64,000 nucleotides of DNA from Lunatimonas sp. (GCF_020832325.1 NZ_JAFIEU010000007.1:50757-114756); one strand, 5' to 3'; numbered from the stretch's first letter, positions 53,911 through 63,749 are shown. A program made the numbers and translations. The notes: a model not told the origin generated them from the letters alone.

Positions 53911-53954
53911 ACGTTGATTGGATAGGCAAGGTGCCTGAGTGGTTTCCTGTTGAA

Positions 53955-54566
53955 TTAGGGGGCAAGAATCCCTTTGAAACCTTCCATTTTTTGGTTGACT
54001 TGCGTGTCTACCTTGAACGACAGCTGAACCTTTTCCCATGACATGGTGATTTTTGCCATTTGGTTGTCTTCGGCAGAAATGGTGTAAATAAGTCTCTCTT
54101 GGGTTTCGGAGGTGCGAACGGGCGTAGTTTTTACTGCTACAATATCGTCTTTGGCCAAGGCGTCTTCATTGATCTTGTCATTTTCCATATAGGCATAGAT
54201 GGCATTGCCTTTCCCATTGATATGGATGGTCCAATCGCCGGTAGCCTGTGGAGTGATGAAAACCGTATACTTACCGGCAGGGATATTTTTGCCACCGATG
54301 TTCACCGCAGTGCTAAATTCGATGGTTGTGGGGGCATTTGCACCGGCTCTCCAGGTTTCGCCGTATTTTTGAAGTCCTCCAAAAATCGTTCTTCCTTTAA
54401 CAGCAGGAGAGGAGTAGTCCATACTGATTTTGGTAAATCCCACATTTTGAGATACGTGTGCCGCAGGACTTGCGGCAGGTGCCTGCAACTGGGCTACAGC
54501 CAAGTGGGGAGCGCTCCCCAGAAATAACAAGAATAGGCCAAGAAGGATCAAACTGTGTTTTCTCAT
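53955..54566 (-). CDS. DUF2911 family exported protein
   Basis: A 203-residue protein from ATG 54566 (MRKHSLILLG), with a signal peptide (about 5-25, cleavage in AVAQ). The mature part matches the DUF2911 family: ISMDYSSPAVKGRTIFGGL, WRAGANAPTTIEFS, GKNIPAGKYTVFITP and ITMSWEKVQLSF. The function is unknown; it is a common periplasmic beta-rich protein in Bacteroidota. An upstream in-frame ATG at 54623 would place the signal peptide 19 residues inside, so it is rejected. Confidence 0.87.
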   Translation of the reverse strand: MRKHSLILLGLFLLFLGSAPHLAVAQLQAPAASPAAHVSQNVGFTKISMDYSSPAVKGRTIFGGLQKYGETWRAGANAPTTIEFSTAVNIGGKNIPAGKYTVFITPQATGDWTIHINGKGNAIYAYMENDKINEDALAKDDIVAVKTTPVRTSETQERLIYTISAEDNQMAKITMSWEKVQLSFKVDTQVNQKMEGFKGILAP

Positions 54567-54658
54567 ATTTTTTAGGTTTATGTTTCTTTGGCATGAAATT
54601 ACAAAATGGTTTTGGATTTTCATGCGCGTGCCACAGGATGAATTCGATTAAATACTGC

Positions 54659-54686
54659 TTGATTTAATCGGATGGGGTTATATTTG
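54659..54686 (+). promoter_or_regulatory. Promoter (TTG-N17-TATATTTG) for a small membrane protein
   Basis: TTG 54659-54661 and a perfect TATATTTG at 54679-54686 have consensus spacing. The box lies inside the longest open frame from 54672, which shows that translation must begin downstream, at 54708 or 54711. Confidence 0.65.
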
Positions 54687-54707
54687 CGGACTTCACTAGT
54701 AGCAAGG

Positions 54708-54884
54708 ATGATGCAAATTAAGCAAATACGTGTAATCGTGGCGTTGGTGGGGCTGATCGCTGCATTGGTGTATCTGTCCTACTTGTTTGGTTGGTTAATC
54801 GTACCGGGGGTTTCATGGATATCAGGCATTGTGGTCATTGGGAGCTACCTGTTGGGGGTTTATCTTCAGCGGTTAGATACCTGA
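54708..54884 (+). CDS. Small two-helix membrane protein, unknown
   Basis: A 58-residue protein starting MMQIKQIRV with helices near 10-28 and 33-52 and the tail LQRLDT. No family is recognised. The promoter just upstream and good hydrophobic periodicity support a real gene. It converges with the chromate transporter gene with a nine-base gap. Confidence 0.6.
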   Translation: MMQIKQIRVIVALVGLIAALVYLSYLFGWLIVPGVSWISGIVVIGSYLLGVYLQRLDT

Positions 54885-54893
54885 GGAAAACAT

Positions 54894-56093
54894 TCACTGA
54901 ATGGCCCAGTTGTACACGATGCCTGCGACAACACCGATAACAATGATGAGTGGCGAGGGTACTTTGCTGAATTGCAGGAGCGCATAGGTGCCGATAATGG
55001 CGGCAATGTTGAAAAAGTTGTTTTCCAAGGGTTCGAACAGTAGGTAGGCAGCGGCCATCAGCATGCCGCAGCTGACGGCGTTGATACCTTCCAACGCCGC
55101 ACGGACAGGGCGGTATTTTTTGAGGGCATCCCAAAACCGGATCACAAAGAAGATTAGGAACGTTCCAGGCAGAAAGATACCGGCAGCAGCGATCAGGCCA
55201 CCCATCGCAAATCCCATCAGCCCCCACTCCCTCATGGAAAGTGCGCCAATATAGGAACTGATGCTAAAGGTGGGGCCCGGGATGCTTTGGGAGATGGCAT
55301 AGCCAGTCAGGAACTCCTCGGAGCTGAGGTATTGCTTGAACTCTACAAATTCGGTAAAGAGATACGGCACCAATACCTGCCCACCTCCAAAGATCAGGCT
55401 TCCGTTACGGTAGAAGTTTTCGAATAGACGGACCGGCAAGAACCTCGTATAATGCCCCAGAACCGCAGCGACTACCAAAACCCCTCCCCAAAGCAGAAAA
55501 TTGCTCCACTCGATTTGAATTTTAGAGTCTTCTTCGATTACCGGTTGCCGTTTGTAATTGTGGGTGGTGATCAGTCCCCCAATGAACAACATGACTGGAA
55601 ATATAAAGGGTGAATTGTAAAAGAAGGCCACGAAAGCAGCAATCATCATCAGGATGGCTGCCTCCACCGTGTGGATCATTTTCCGGATGGTCACTTGGGC
55701 GGCATAAATGATGTACCCAATGGCCATTGGCTGGATAAATTTGGCGAAATTTAACGAGCCGGGTGTATTTTCCTGCAGGTGTTCGATCAAAAAAGCCGTG
55801 CCGGTCATTAGTATGGTTGCAGGGAGCACCCATACGGTCAGAGAAAGGTAGGCCAATGCCGGTCCACCGATACGGTAACCGATAGCCGAAATGGTCTGCG
55901 TGGAGGTAGGTCCAGGGAGAACTTGGCAAAGTGCGTTTAATTCCAGCAGGTCCTTTTCGGTGATGTACCTTCTTCGGTGTACCATGGTGTCTATCACCAT
56001 GGCTAGGAATACCTGAGGACCGCCAAACGCCGTTAGGGAGAGTACCAATACATCCTTTAGGAAGATATAATATCGGACTCTTTTGATTTCCAT
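54894..56093 (-). CDS. chrA: Chromate transporter (ChrA, two-domain form)
   Basis: A 399-residue membrane protein of the CHR family with two homologous halves. The first half has FLKDVLVLSLTAFGGPQVFLAM and ELNALCQVLPGPTSTQT; the second repeats the pattern in FYRNGSLIFGGGQVLVPYLF and GYAISQSIPGPTFSISSYIGA. The FGG/PGP signatures are diagnostic. Some members export chromate; the substrate here is not proven. It is downstream of the dioxygenase gene by 37 bases and may be co-transcribed. Confidence 0.93.
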   Translation of the reverse strand: MEIKRVRYYIFLKDVLVLSLTAFGGPQVFLAMVIDTMVHRRRYITEKDLLELNALCQVLPGPTSTQTISAIGYRIGGPALAYLSLTVWVLPATILMTGTAFLIEHLQENTPGSLNFAKFIQPMAIGYIIYAAQVTIRKMIHTVEAAILMMIAAFVAFFYNSPFIFPVMLFIGGLITTHNYKRQPVIEEDSKIQIEWSNFLLWGGVLVVAAVLGHYTRFLPVRLFENFYRNGSLIFGGGQVLVPYLFTEFVEFKQYLSSEEFLTGYAISQSIPGPTFSISSYIGALSMREWGLMGFAMGGLIAAAGIFLPGTFLIFFVIRFWDALKKYRPVRAALEGINAVSCGMLMAAAYLLFEPLENNFFNIAAIIGTYALLQFSKVPSPLIIVIGVVAGIVYNWAIQ

Positions 56094-56130
56094 ATCGCTA
56101 TCGTTCGTCGGACCAGGTATGCATCGTCGA

Positions 56131-57111
56131 TTATTTTTTCAACCCAAGTTCGCGGAGCCTTTCCTCCAGGAACTGACCAGCAGTCATGTCTGTAAAGGCT
56201 TTTGGGTTTTCCGAATCCACACAGCCCTCCAGGCAGGTAAGGTCCATTTCTGACCTTGGATGCATAAAAAAAGGAATGGAGTATCGGCTTGTATTCATCT
56301 TATCCCTTGGAGGGTTTACGACCCGGTGGATGGTAGACTTGAGTTTCTTGTTGGTTAGCCGCTCCAGCATGTCACCCACGTTTACTACCAGTTGTTCAGG
56401 AAGTGCCGTGATGGGGATCCATTTGCCGTCTCTCCTCAGTACTTCCAGTCCGTCCGCACTAGCTCCCATCAACAGCGTGATCAAGTTGATGTCACCGTGT
56501 TCCGCAGCCCTCACCGCATCTTCCGGCACCTCTTCCGGATTGGTGATAGGAAAATAATGGATACATCTCAAAATGGAATTCCCGAAGCGCACTTTTTCCT
56601 CAAAGTAATCCTCTGGCAATGCAAGATGTAGTGCAATGGCCCGAAGCATGTTTTTACCGGCTTCTTCGATGGCTTTAAACACGTCGATGGCTATCTGCTC
56701 AAATTCAGGGATTTCCGATGGCCACACGTTGGAAGGGTATTCCTGTTTCACGGGGTCCTCATCCGGAATCGCATGTAGATCCTGTCCCACATGATAAAAT
56801 TCCTTCAGGTCTCCTGTGTTTCGACCTTTGGCGTGTTCTTTTCCTTTGCCGGTATAGCCTCGTTGGTAGCCAATTTCGGGGTGCTCATAGGCTGATTTTT
56901 TACCATCTTCCAATGCGAAGAACCGCTGGATCACTTGATAGAGTTTATCCTGTAACTCGTCACTCAAGCCATGGTTTTTGATGGCTACGAAGCCAATGTT
57001 TTGGTAGGCGTCTCCCAAGCGTTTCACAAATTCGGTTTTCTTCGCACGGTCACCAGAGGTGAAGTCAGCTAGATCCAAAGAGGGTACTTCTTGGTATAAA
57101 ATTTCACTCAT
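56131..57111 (-). CDS. Isopenicillin N synthase-like 2OG-Fe(II) oxygenase
   Basis: A 326-residue non-haem iron oxygenase. The N-terminal DIOX_N region has FVAIKNHGLSDELQDK. The iron triad is His and Asp in AAEHGDINLITLLMG and the distal His in KSTIHRVVNPP, and the 2-oxoglutarate Arg-x-Ser is in TSRYSIPFFMHP. The family covers gibberellin, ethylene and penicillin enzymes, but bacterial members of this type mostly have unknown substrates. No biosynthetic neighbours point to a pathway. Confidence 0.9.
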   Translation of the reverse strand: MSEILYQEVPSLDLADFTSGDRAKKTEFVKRLGDAYQNIGFVAIKNHGLSDELQDKLYQVIQRFFALEDGKKSAYEHPEIGYQRGYTGKGKEHAKGRNTGDLKEFYHVGQDLHAIPDEDPVKQEYPSNVWPSEIPEFEQIAIDVFKAIEEAGKNMLRAIALHLALPEDYFEEKVRFGNSILRCIHYFPITNPEEVPEDAVRAAEHGDINLITLLMGASADGLEVLRRDGKWIPITALPEQLVVNVGDMLERLTNKKLKSTIHRVVNPPRDKMNTSRYSIPFFMHPRSEMDLTCLEGCVDSENPKAFTDMTAGQFLEERLRELGLKK

Positions 57112-57183
57112 GGGGTTTTACTTTTTGTCCTGCAAGGTAAATTTTTTTACCCTAATTTTAAATACCTTTACGCCAATATACCG

Positions 57184-57942
57184 ATGAATACAATGAACCG
57201 AAAACTTTTTCTGTGCCTATTGGTACTATCGTATGGAATGGCCGCCTGCTCTGGTCGGGTATCCGAAGAGCAACGTACTGAAGAAGGAATTGCCGAGCCT
57301 GAAACAGTACAATTGGTACCGATTGTGGCCGATCCCATGCCCACGGCCTCTTTTCCGGACGCCATGCTGGAGATGTACCGCCCCTTGGGCAACGAGAAAT
57401 TCAACGAAGGAAAAGTCGGGTTTGAATTTAACATCAAAAACCACCCCTTCGGATCCCAACGTCCCATCATGCTTGCGATCAATGGCTCTAATCCGGAGGA
57501 GATTCCCCATGCGGTGTTTTCGAAGAGCCTTAGCCAGGGAACCTACCGGGCAGTGGCCTATCTGACCGATGAAAAGGGCTTGATGCTAAAGGATTTTGGT
57601 AACTACGTGGATAGAGACTTCATGGTGGGAGACTCCCGGTCGTTTCCTGCTGCGGATGAACCCTATTTAGTGGTCAATCTGCCGCGCGACGGAGCATCCA
57701 TAGTACAGGGAGAAAGCCTGATCGTAGATTTTTTGGTCGTGTGGGGAGATATGGTAGCTGATGGATTGGAAGTGAGGGTTACCCTAGACGGGTTTGAATA
57801 TCAAACGCAAAAGCAGGAAACGCTGGAACTGAAAAACCTCCCTAAAGGTGATCACGTGATCCGCTTACATTTGTTGAGAAAAGACGGAAAAGAACTCTTA
57901 AATGCATTTTCTTCGGTGTCCCGGCGTATATCGGTAAAGTAG
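57184..57942 (+). CDS. Hypothetical lipoprotein
   Basis: A 252-residue predicted lipoprotein: MNRKLFLCLLVLSYGMAAC gives lipobox MAAC with lipidated C22. The in-frame ATG at 57193 is an equally good start. The mature part is beta-rich with Ig-like strand patterns (VGFEFNIKNHPFGSQRP, GLEVRVTLDGFEYQTQ, KGDHVIRLHLL). No named family is recognised. A near-consensus -7 box TACCTTTA at 57163-57170 may drive it. It converges with recO, five bases between stops. Confidence 0.72.
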   Translation: MNTMNRKLFLCLLVLSYGMAACSGRVSEEQRTEEGIAEPETVQLVPIVADPMPTASFPDAMLEMYRPLGNEKFNEGKVGFEFNIKNHPFGSQRPIMLAINGSNPEEIPHAVFSKSLSQGTYRAVAYLTDEKGLMLKDFGNYVDRDFMVGDSRSFPAADEPYLVVNLPRDGASIVQGESLIVDFLVVWGDMVADGLEVRVTLDGFEYQTQKQETLELKNLPKGDHVIRLHLLRKDGKELLNAFSSVSRRISVK

Positions 57943-57947
57943 CCATA

Positions 57948-58631
57948 TTACATAAGACTTCGCAGCACAGGCAAGGATTTGACTTCACCAAAGTTCTCTA
58001 GGTGGATCTGGTAGAATACCAGCAGGTCGTCCATCAACTCCCGTTTTAAGGAGCTGGGAAAGGATTTCTCCCCATGTAAACCCTGGTTGATCAGCATGGT
58101 TAGTAATTCGCTTTTGGCCTGGTGGTTGCTTCCGGCCCGGTTAATGGGAAGTTGTTCGTAAAACTGCTCGGCGTCTTCCGGTTCGAATCCCAAATAGCTT
58201 GTCAGTTGTACCAAAAAGGCTAGTGGAAAAATCCCTAGATTGGCCTGTTCTCTGTCTAGGTGACAGATTAGTTCATATAGAAAGTCAAATAAGGCTTCGT
58301 TTTGATAGTGCTCTGCGATAGATCGGTTCAAGGTTTCGACTATGAACAGCGCGATTCCCGAACGGTGAAACTCAAATGGCAGACGGGTAAAGGTGTGATC
58401 CAGGCGTGCCTCTGAGATCCGGTGGATATTGCGGTTCTCCTTGTCATACACCACCAAGTCTAGCAAGGTCAAGGGCTGATACAAGGCCATTTTCGATTTT
58501 GCCTTTGCGCTTCTGACACTATTGACTACATAGGATTTTAGCCCCAGTTCGCGGGTGAATACCTGCACAATAATGGAGGAGTCTCGGTACTTCAAATATC
58601 CGATAACGATTCCCTTGGTTTTTTTTAGCAT
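57948..58631 (-). CDS. recO: DNA repair protein RecO
   Basis: A 227-residue recombination mediator that helps load RecA at gaps with RecF/RecR. The N-terminal OB domain (KGIVIGYLKYRDSSIIVQVFT ... RSAKAKSKMALYQPL) and helical C-terminal half fit RecO; the zinc-finger cysteines of some homologues are not evident. The last gene of the tdk-porZ-recO unit: its first base coincides with the last base of the porZ stop. Confidence 0.92.
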   Translation of the reverse strand: MLKKTKGIVIGYLKYRDSSIIVQVFTRELGLKSYVVNSVRSAKAKSKMALYQPLTLLDLVVYDKENRNIHRISEARLDHTFTRLPFEFHRSGIALFIVETLNRSIAEHYQNEALFDFLYELICHLDREQANLGIFPLAFLVQLTSYLGFEPEDAEQFYEQLPINRAGSNHQAKSELLTMLINQGLHGEKSFPSSLKRELMDDLLVFYQIHLENFGEVKSLPVLRSLM

Positions 58632-60820
58632 TACATCACAAGAAATTTACCGGCCAAACGCTCATTGCCAGCTTCATCAAGTACATAGACAAGGTAGATA
58701 CCGGGACTTATCCGCGTGCCGTCGCTGCGGCGTAGATTCCACGTTACCTTGCCTCCGGCTACCTGCATGGAAGCGACTACTCTTCCTGAACTATGAGAGA
58801 TTTTTAATGTGGCAAAGTCCGTCAAGCCCTCGATGCTTAACACGCCGCCAAAGTTCGCACGCACCGGATTTGGATAGATTTTTAAATTTTCCAGCCGTTC
58901 GGATGCCAAAATGGCTCCTGATCTATAGGAAACAGCACCGCGGTCTGTCCCGACAAAGAGTTCACCGGAAGCTTCGTTTAGCGCCATCGAACGAATTCCT
59001 AGGTCCGGCAAGAGACTGTTTTCAGGAGTGAAATGCTGCAGCAGCTCGGTGAAATTTTGCGAAAACTGCCAGATTCCCTGGTTTGAAGTACCCGCCCAAA
59101 TGCTTCGGTCTGGAGCAGTCAGGACCTGGGTGACCGACGTATTGGCCAAAACCTGCCGGTTCTGGAAAATGGGGAGAACGGCGTTTAATGCGGTGTTTTG
59201 AGTGACCAAACTGGCATTGAAAAAGTACCCAAGTCCCTGTGTAGTGGCCACCCATAGATTATCTGCATTGTCCAAAAAGATGTCCTGTACCGTATTGGAG
59301 GGAAGCCCTCCTTGGTCCTGTGTATTTCCAAGTGTTCGGTCCAGACCATTTTGTAGATGTACTACTCGGAGATTTCTACCCGGTCTGCTATCCTCCAGTA
59401 TCCAAAGATTGTCGTTTCCGTCTACAAGGATTTTTTTAGGTGCTTGTAGGCCCGAAATTTGCAGCGCAATTGCCTGCCCATCTGGATCAAGTACGGTTAG
59501 GTTGGATTGGGGGCCCTGTACGAATGCATAGAGATTTCCCCTCCGATCCGAAGCCAATGCTTCGATGGGCTGATTCGGAGGTAGTAATGGATCGGTGACT
59601 GGTCGCAGGGTCTCCCCAGTCCATTGGTAAAGCCCTTGTTGGGTTCCAACGTACCAAGTTCCCACTATATGTGCCAGGCTTGTCAGGGTTTCCGTAGTCT
59701 CAACGGGATGCCAGCTTCCTGTAGCAAATACGTCTAGGAAATTAGTCGACCGCTCAAAGGCGACGGTTTGGCCTCCCGCTGAATAGAATGTTGGCCGATT
59801 TCCCCGGATTCCGGAAGGGGTTAAGCGGCTGGTTTCGGGCATTTTTACCAGGCCTTCCCCGGGAATGGCCAGGTATAGCGCATCGTCAAAGAGCAAGTAA
59901 TCGGTGAATGGATCTTCCGTGCCAAATCCGGTAGGCTGTAAACTGCCATCTATGTGGAGTCTGTAAAACAGGCCACCCATGTGAAAAATGAGACCTTCTG
60001 GAGTAGGCTTGGTCCCCGTAATTTCAGAGGTGCCCACTACCCATTCTGCTACTTGGTTGCTAAGTTCATACAGCTGCCGGTCTGCGCCCACTAGATAGCA
60101 TATGCCGCCGCTCACGTGCAATTCCTCCATACTTGGTAAACCTGGGAGTGGTACGCGTTGCCAAAGGCTGAAATCATTTAGGTTCGCATCTAGGCTTCCG
60201 TAGTATAGGCCGTTTTCTGTAAGAATATAGATTTCCTGATCCAATACGACGATATCCAAGATCGGCAGTGACGAGCCTGAGGGGCCCAAGTTAAAGAAGG
60301 CCTGTCGAATAAAGCCCTCTTGAATAGAAATGGAGGCCACCCCAAAATCACCGGCAATCCAAGCTGTATCCCCTTTTAGGAAGAGGCGGTTAATCTGTTT
60401 TTGGAGGATTAACGGGTTGTTTTTTAGGTCATTGATCCGTTGAATACGTGTTTCGTTGATCAGTTCCAATGTGCCGTCCGCATAGGCCAATACCAACGTT
60501 TTAGATTGGGGATCGTAGGCCATGCGGCGAAAGGATTGCGCATACAAGCCTTCAGCTTTCCCAAGCGGGCTCGGGTTTGGCGTAGCCTTAGAGACAAAGA
60601 ACAGGCTACTTTCTCCAAGGGCAAAGACGGTACCATCCGCTCCGACAAGTTGGCTGATTTGGCTATAATTTCCGTGAGTTCTCCAGGTACCCACCGCAAT
60701 GTTTTCTTGGCCCCATGCTGGCATTGCAGTCAAAGAGACCATCAGGAAGGCAATGAGTAGCCTATCTTTTACCCTCAAAAAAACATTTCCTACACCTTGC
60801 CTCATAACTTTGCTTTTCAC
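58631..60820 (-). CDS. porZ: PorZ-like T9SS component with type A sorting domain
   Basis: A 729-residue exported protein, start ATG 60820 or 60805. After the signal peptide (hydrophobic about 20-35, AWGQ cleavage) come beta-propeller blades of the two-component-regulator-propeller type: [71 protein letters not shown]. It ends in a T9SS type A domain from [13 protein letters not shown] to AGKFLVM. Two propellers, a CTD and the GTWRTHGNY start fit PorZ, which takes part in attaching cargo to anionic lipopolysaccharide after secretion. Its start overlaps tdk by 59 bases. Confidence 0.85.
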   Translation of the reverse strand: MKSKVMRQGVGNVFLRVKDRLLIAFLMVSLTAMPAWGQENIAVGTWRTHGNYSQISQLVGADGTVFALGESSLFFVSKATPNPSPLGKAEGLYAQSFRRMAYDPQSKTLVLAYADGTLELINETRIQRINDLKNNPLILQKQINRLFLKGDTAWIAGDFGVASISIQEGFIRQAFFNLGPSGSSLPILDIVVLDQEIYILTENGLYYGSLDANLNDFSLWQRVPLPGLPSMEELHVSGGICYLVGADRQLYELSNQVAEWVVGTSEITGTKPTPEGLIFHMGGLFYRLHIDGSLQPTGFGTEDPFTDYLLFDDALYLAIPGEGLVKMPETSRLTPSGIRGNRPTFYSAGGQTVAFERSTNFLDVFATGSWHPVETTETLTSLAHIVGTWYVGTQQGLYQWTGETLRPVTDPLLPPNQPIEALASDRRGNLYAFVQGPQSNLTVLDPDGQAIALQISGLQAPKKILVDGNDNLWILEDSRPGRNLRVVHLQNGLDRTLGNTQDQGGLPSNTVQDIFLDNADNLWVATTQGLGYFFNASLVTQNTALNAVLPIFQNRQVLANTSVTQVLTAPDRSIWAGTSNQGIWQFSQNFTELLQHFTPENSLLPDLGIRSMALNEASGELFVGTDRGAVSYRSGAILASERLENLKIYPNPVRANFGGVLSIEGLTDFATLKISHSSGRVVASMQVAGGKVTWNLRRSDGTRISPGIYLVYVLDEAGNERLAGKFLVM

Positions 60821-61346
60821 CGAGAACTACCTTTTCCTTGTCTGTGGTCAGCCGGTAGCTGAACGCAGCCAATTCGCCGCACTTCATACAGATGGCGTGG
60901 ACCTTCGTCACAAATTCCGCCACCGCCATCAGTTGAGGCATGGGGTCAAAAGGATTACCCTCAAAGTCCATATCCAGTCCTGCCAGGATGACACGTTTTC
61001 CCGCCCGAGCCAATTTTACAGCTACGGGGACAATCTGCGCATCAAAAAACTGCACTTCGTCGATGCCCACTACATCGCAGTTTCCAGCAAGGAGCATGAT
61101 GTCATCTGCAAAATGGACCGGGGTGGACCGAATGGCGTTGGCATTGTGGGAAACCACATCCACTGCATGATAGCGCTGATCGATCACGGGTTTGAAAATC
61201 TCTACCCGTTGCCGTGCGATGAGTGCTCTGTTTAGCCTTCGGATAAGTTCCTCTGTCTTGCCCGAAAACATCGAACCACAAATGATCTCTATCTGTCCTT
61301 TGCGTTCTGGTTGGTTGGATTTTCCGGGAGAGGGTTCTATAAACAT
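60762..61346 (-). CDS. tdk: Thymidine kinase (type II)
   Basis: Salvage kinase of 194 residues. The P-loop is GSMFSGKT (24-31), the Walker B Asp is in [11 protein letters not shown], and the zinc ribbon has Cys pairs in [11 protein letters not shown] and [11 protein letters not shown]. The first 16 residues are a variable extension. It is the first gene of the minus-strand tdk-porZ-recO unit; the end of tdk overlaps the start of porZ. Confidence 0.95.
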   Translation of the reverse strand: MFIEPSPGKSNQPERKGQIEIICGSMFSGKTEELIRRLNRALIARQRVEIFKPVIDQRYHAVDVVSHNANAIRSTPVHFADDIMLLAGNCDVVGIDEVQFFDAQIVPVAVKLARAGKRVILAGLDMDFEGNPFDPMPQLMAVAEFVTKVHAICMKCGELAAFSYRLTTDKEKVVLGEKQSYEARCRKCFFEGKR

Positions 61347-61494
61347 GGGTATGGTATTATCCCTTAATCATTTTTTGCTGGTTTTTGTGTCATTAAATTC
61401 AATAACTTTACCTCAAATATGCACGCTTGTCGTTATTCAAATGATGCTGTTTAGGCATGAGTATGTCTGATAAAAATATTGAAGTAGAATTAGC

Positions 61495-62559
61495 ATGGCA
61501 CAATCACTAGACCAAAGTTACTTAAAAGAATATTCACAGCAATTTACCGAGCGGATTTGTTCCGGGTTTTTTGCCACCAAGGAGTTTATTGGTGGCTCCG
61601 AGATCGTTGCCCTTACACCTTGCAAACAGCTTAACCTGATGGTAATTAAGTCACTTTTTGTGGCTTGGCAGTCGGAACTGGAGAAGATGAAAAAGAATCC
61701 CTTTTTCGATTATGGTGACGAGGCGGTGCAGGAAGCACTGGAGTCATTTATGAATACCCTTTCCCAGGCTATCCGGGTGTCTCGGTCTAACTTTATGCCC
61801 TTGCTGCGCCAGGCTGTAGAAGATACGATTGTTCTGGCAGTGGATCCCAAGGCGTTTTTGGAGATTGAACTTGCATACAGCGCGGGTAGGAAATTGCAAA
61901 CCTATTTTAAGGAAAACAAAAAGTACATCAAATGGCACGCGGTCCCTTGGATGGAACTGGTCGAGGCTACCGAGCGATTCAGTCTGCCCGAAAGCTTGTC
62001 CATGGCATTCGACGAGATTCTGGCCAATCATACATCGGACCTAGCGGATCCGGTAGACCTGCTTAAGCCTTTGCAGGAAGTGTTGGAATTGGACATCGAT
62101 GCATTACTGGGGCTAGGGGAATTACCCGCAGCCGAGGTAACGGATACTTACAAACCATTGCCCGCACTGAAAGTTGGCTCTGAAAGCCAAGATAGTCCCG
62201 AGCCATCCTATGAAGAGGAGCTGCCCGCCATTGGTGCCGCTGGTTCTGGGCAGATAGACCCGGCACTTGCCTGGGCCCGGTTTGAGCGGGAGTCGTACGG
62301 ACTGATTAAAGGGACTGTACGTAGTTTGGCAGAAGATATTGGCATCAATCAACGGTTTATGTTCACCCGTAAACTGTTTCTGGGGAATCCAGAGACTTTG
62401 AACAAAGCGCTTTCAGACTTGGATGCAGCAGACAGTTTTTTCGAGGCTATTGAGCTCTTGAACAGTACGTATATGCCACAGCTAGGCTGGGAACTGCAGT
62501 CAGAGGAACTTACAGAGCTGCTTTTTTTGGTTTTTCGAAAATTTGCTGCCAGAAATTGA
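61495..62559 (+). CDS. Conserved hypothetical helical protein with a linker and C-terminal module
   Basis: A 354-residue cytoplasmic protein. Residues 1-200 are helical (FTERICSGFFATKEFIGGSEI, FMNTLSQAIRVSRSNFMPLL). About 200-260 is an acidic Pro/Ser/Glu-rich linker. About 280-352 is a compact module, DIGINQRFMFTRKLFLGN followed by ALSDLDAADSFFEAIELLN and FLVFRKFAARN. I recall very similar C-terminal modules in many Bacteroidota hypothetical proteins. No function is known. It is four bases ahead of the 2H phosphoesterase gene, so the two are coupled. A near-consensus -7 box TAACTTTA lies at 61403-61410. Confidence 0.75.
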   Translation: MAQSLDQSYLKEYSQQFTERICSGFFATKEFIGGSEIVALTPCKQLNLMVIKSLFVAWQSELEKMKKNPFFDYGDEAVQEALESFMNTLSQAIRVSRSNFMPLLRQAVEDTIVLAVDPKAFLEIELAYSAGRKLQTYFKENKKYIKWHAVPWMELVEATERFSLPESLSMAFDEILANHTSDLADPVDLLKPLQEVLELDIDALLGLGELPAAEVTDTYKPLPALKVGSESQDSPEPSYEEELPAIGAAGSGQIDPALAWARFERESYGLIKGTVRSLAEDIGINQRFMFTRKLFLGNPETLNKALSDLDAADSFFEAIELLNSTYMPQLGWELQSEELTELLFLVFRKFAARN

Positions 62560-62563
62560 AACA

Positions 62564-63250
62564 ATGGACCTGCGCGCGCATTATGATATGCTAAACCTTG
62601 AGGCAAGGAGGGCGGTCGAGCTTGCGGGTTTCGATTTCGATACACAGATCAATGATCCTCACGATGACAGGAGGGGCTTGACGCTCCTATTTAGGCCGGA
62701 TGAGGCACTAGCGAATTCTTTCGGCGGGTTTACCTCGGCTATTCAGGACGTATTACCAGGTCATTATTACTACAGTCGGTCAGACTTTCATGTGACAGTC
62801 ATGCCGATTGTTTCCTGCTATTCTGGGTTTTCCTGTGATGGATTAGACTTGGATGCATATCGGAGTCTCATCCAAGATGCCATCGCGGGAGTGGGGAGCA
62901 TTCCAATCCAATTTACAGGCGTGTTTATGTCGCCTTCCTGTTTGATGATTCGGGGATATCCCCAAAACAACGAGTTGGAAAAACTACGAAACAACCTGCG
63001 GGTGGCTTTTGGGGGCAGTAATTTGGAACGGTCTTTGGACAAGCGCTATAAACTAGTGACTGCGCATTGTACCGTGGTCCGCTTTCAGCAGGAGGTAGTG
63101 GCTCCGGCAGCTTTTTGGGAAGTAATGCAGCACTTTAGTGCGTTTGATTTTGGTATGCAGGTATTTGAGGATTTGGAGTTTGTGTTTAACGATTGGTACC
63201 AACGGGTAGAGTTGGTCAAGCGTTTAGCGAATTTTAAGTTGGGGGAATAG
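62564..63250 (+). CDS. 2H phosphoesterase / 2'-5' RNA ligase superfamily protein
   Basis: A 228-residue protein with the two HxTx motifs of the superfamily: H76-x-T78 in DFHVTVMPIV and H168-x-T170 in TAHCTVVRFQ. Members hydrolyse or ligate 2'-5' or cyclic phosphates of RNA or nucleotides; the exact activity is unknown here. ATG 62564 (MDLRAHYDML) is chosen over TTG 62543, which would lie inside the previous gene. Convergent with the GIY-YIG gene, 65 bases apart. The proximity to tRNA-like sequences makes an RNA substrate worth considering. Confidence 0.8.
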   Translation: MDLRAHYDMLNLEARRAVELAGFDFDTQINDPHDDRRGLTLLFRPDEALANSFGGFTSAIQDVLPGHYYYSRSDFHVTVMPIVSCYSGFSCDGLDLDAYRSLIQDAIAGVGSIPIQFTGVFMSPSCLMIRGYPQNNELEKLRNNLRVAFGGSNLERSLDKRYKLVTAHCTVVRFQQEVVAPAAFWEVMQHFSAFDFGMQVFEDLEFVFNDWYQRVELVKRLANFKLGE

Positions 63251-63315
63251 GGGCAAATGTCAAAAAAAGAGACGGATCACTCATCCCGTTTTATTCGCCA
63301 GGGCCGATGGATTTA

Positions 63316-63573
63316 TTACTGGATTTGACTTTGATCAATGAGTTTTAGCAAGTATTTCCGGGATTTCATTCTTTTTATCTGAAGTTCCCGTTTTCTGGCT
63401 TCCGATTTTGAATCAGCGGGTTCCAGATATACGATTTTCCATTCGGGAGCCCCTCTTTTTGTAAAGGGTGTTGCACCGCAGTTGTGGTGAGAGAGTCGGT
63501 TAGACATATCCTCTGCGGATCCGATGTAGAATCGGTCGATTTTAGGCGAATAAAGGATGTAGACGGTGTACAT
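63316..63573 (-). CDS. GIY-YIG nuclease, single-domain (URI type)
   Basis: An 85-residue protein that is just the GIY-YIG catalytic domain. Visible motifs are VYILYS and FYIGSAEDMSNRLSHHN with Tyr5, Tyr16 and Arg26 as catalytic candidates, followed by the conserved YLEPADSKSEARKREL with Glu residues that would bind metal. No DNA-binding domain is attached. Its start lies 27 bases after the 3' end of the nearest tRNA-like unit, on the same strand. Targets are unknown. Confidence 0.9.
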   Translation of the reverse strand: MYTVYILYSPKIDRFYIGSAEDMSNRLSHHNCGATPFTKRGAPEWKIVYLEPADSKSEARKRELQIKRMKSRKYLLKLIDQSQIQ

Positions 63574-63600
63574 GTCTTTTTTCCTAAAAAATTATAAAAA

Positions 63601-63677
63601 GTGGAGTATAACAGATTCGAACCAATGACCTTCCCGACCCGTGTCGGGACGCTCTAGCCAACTGGGCTAATCCGACC
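63601..63677 (-). other. tRNA-like unit, copy 1 (degenerate)
   Basis: Read on the minus strand the unit starts GTCGGATTAGCCC and has a tRNA-like D-arm (AGTTGGCTA) and T-loop (TTCGAAT). The anticodon arm is replaced by a TCCCGA-CACGGG-TCGGGA hairpin with a perfect six-base stem and no U33. The acceptor 3' end is altered and CCA is lost (it reads ACTCCAC). Confidence 0.7.
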
Positions 63678-63749
63678 GTTATATAGTCTGTTTGCCACTA
63701 TAACATTTCCGACAACTGTCGCGACCTTTCAGTCTAAGACTTTTTTATC

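Noticed and set aside
54672..54707. N-terminal extension of the small membrane protein
   Set aside because: The TATATTTG promoter box at 54679-54686 lies inside it, so translation must start downstream.
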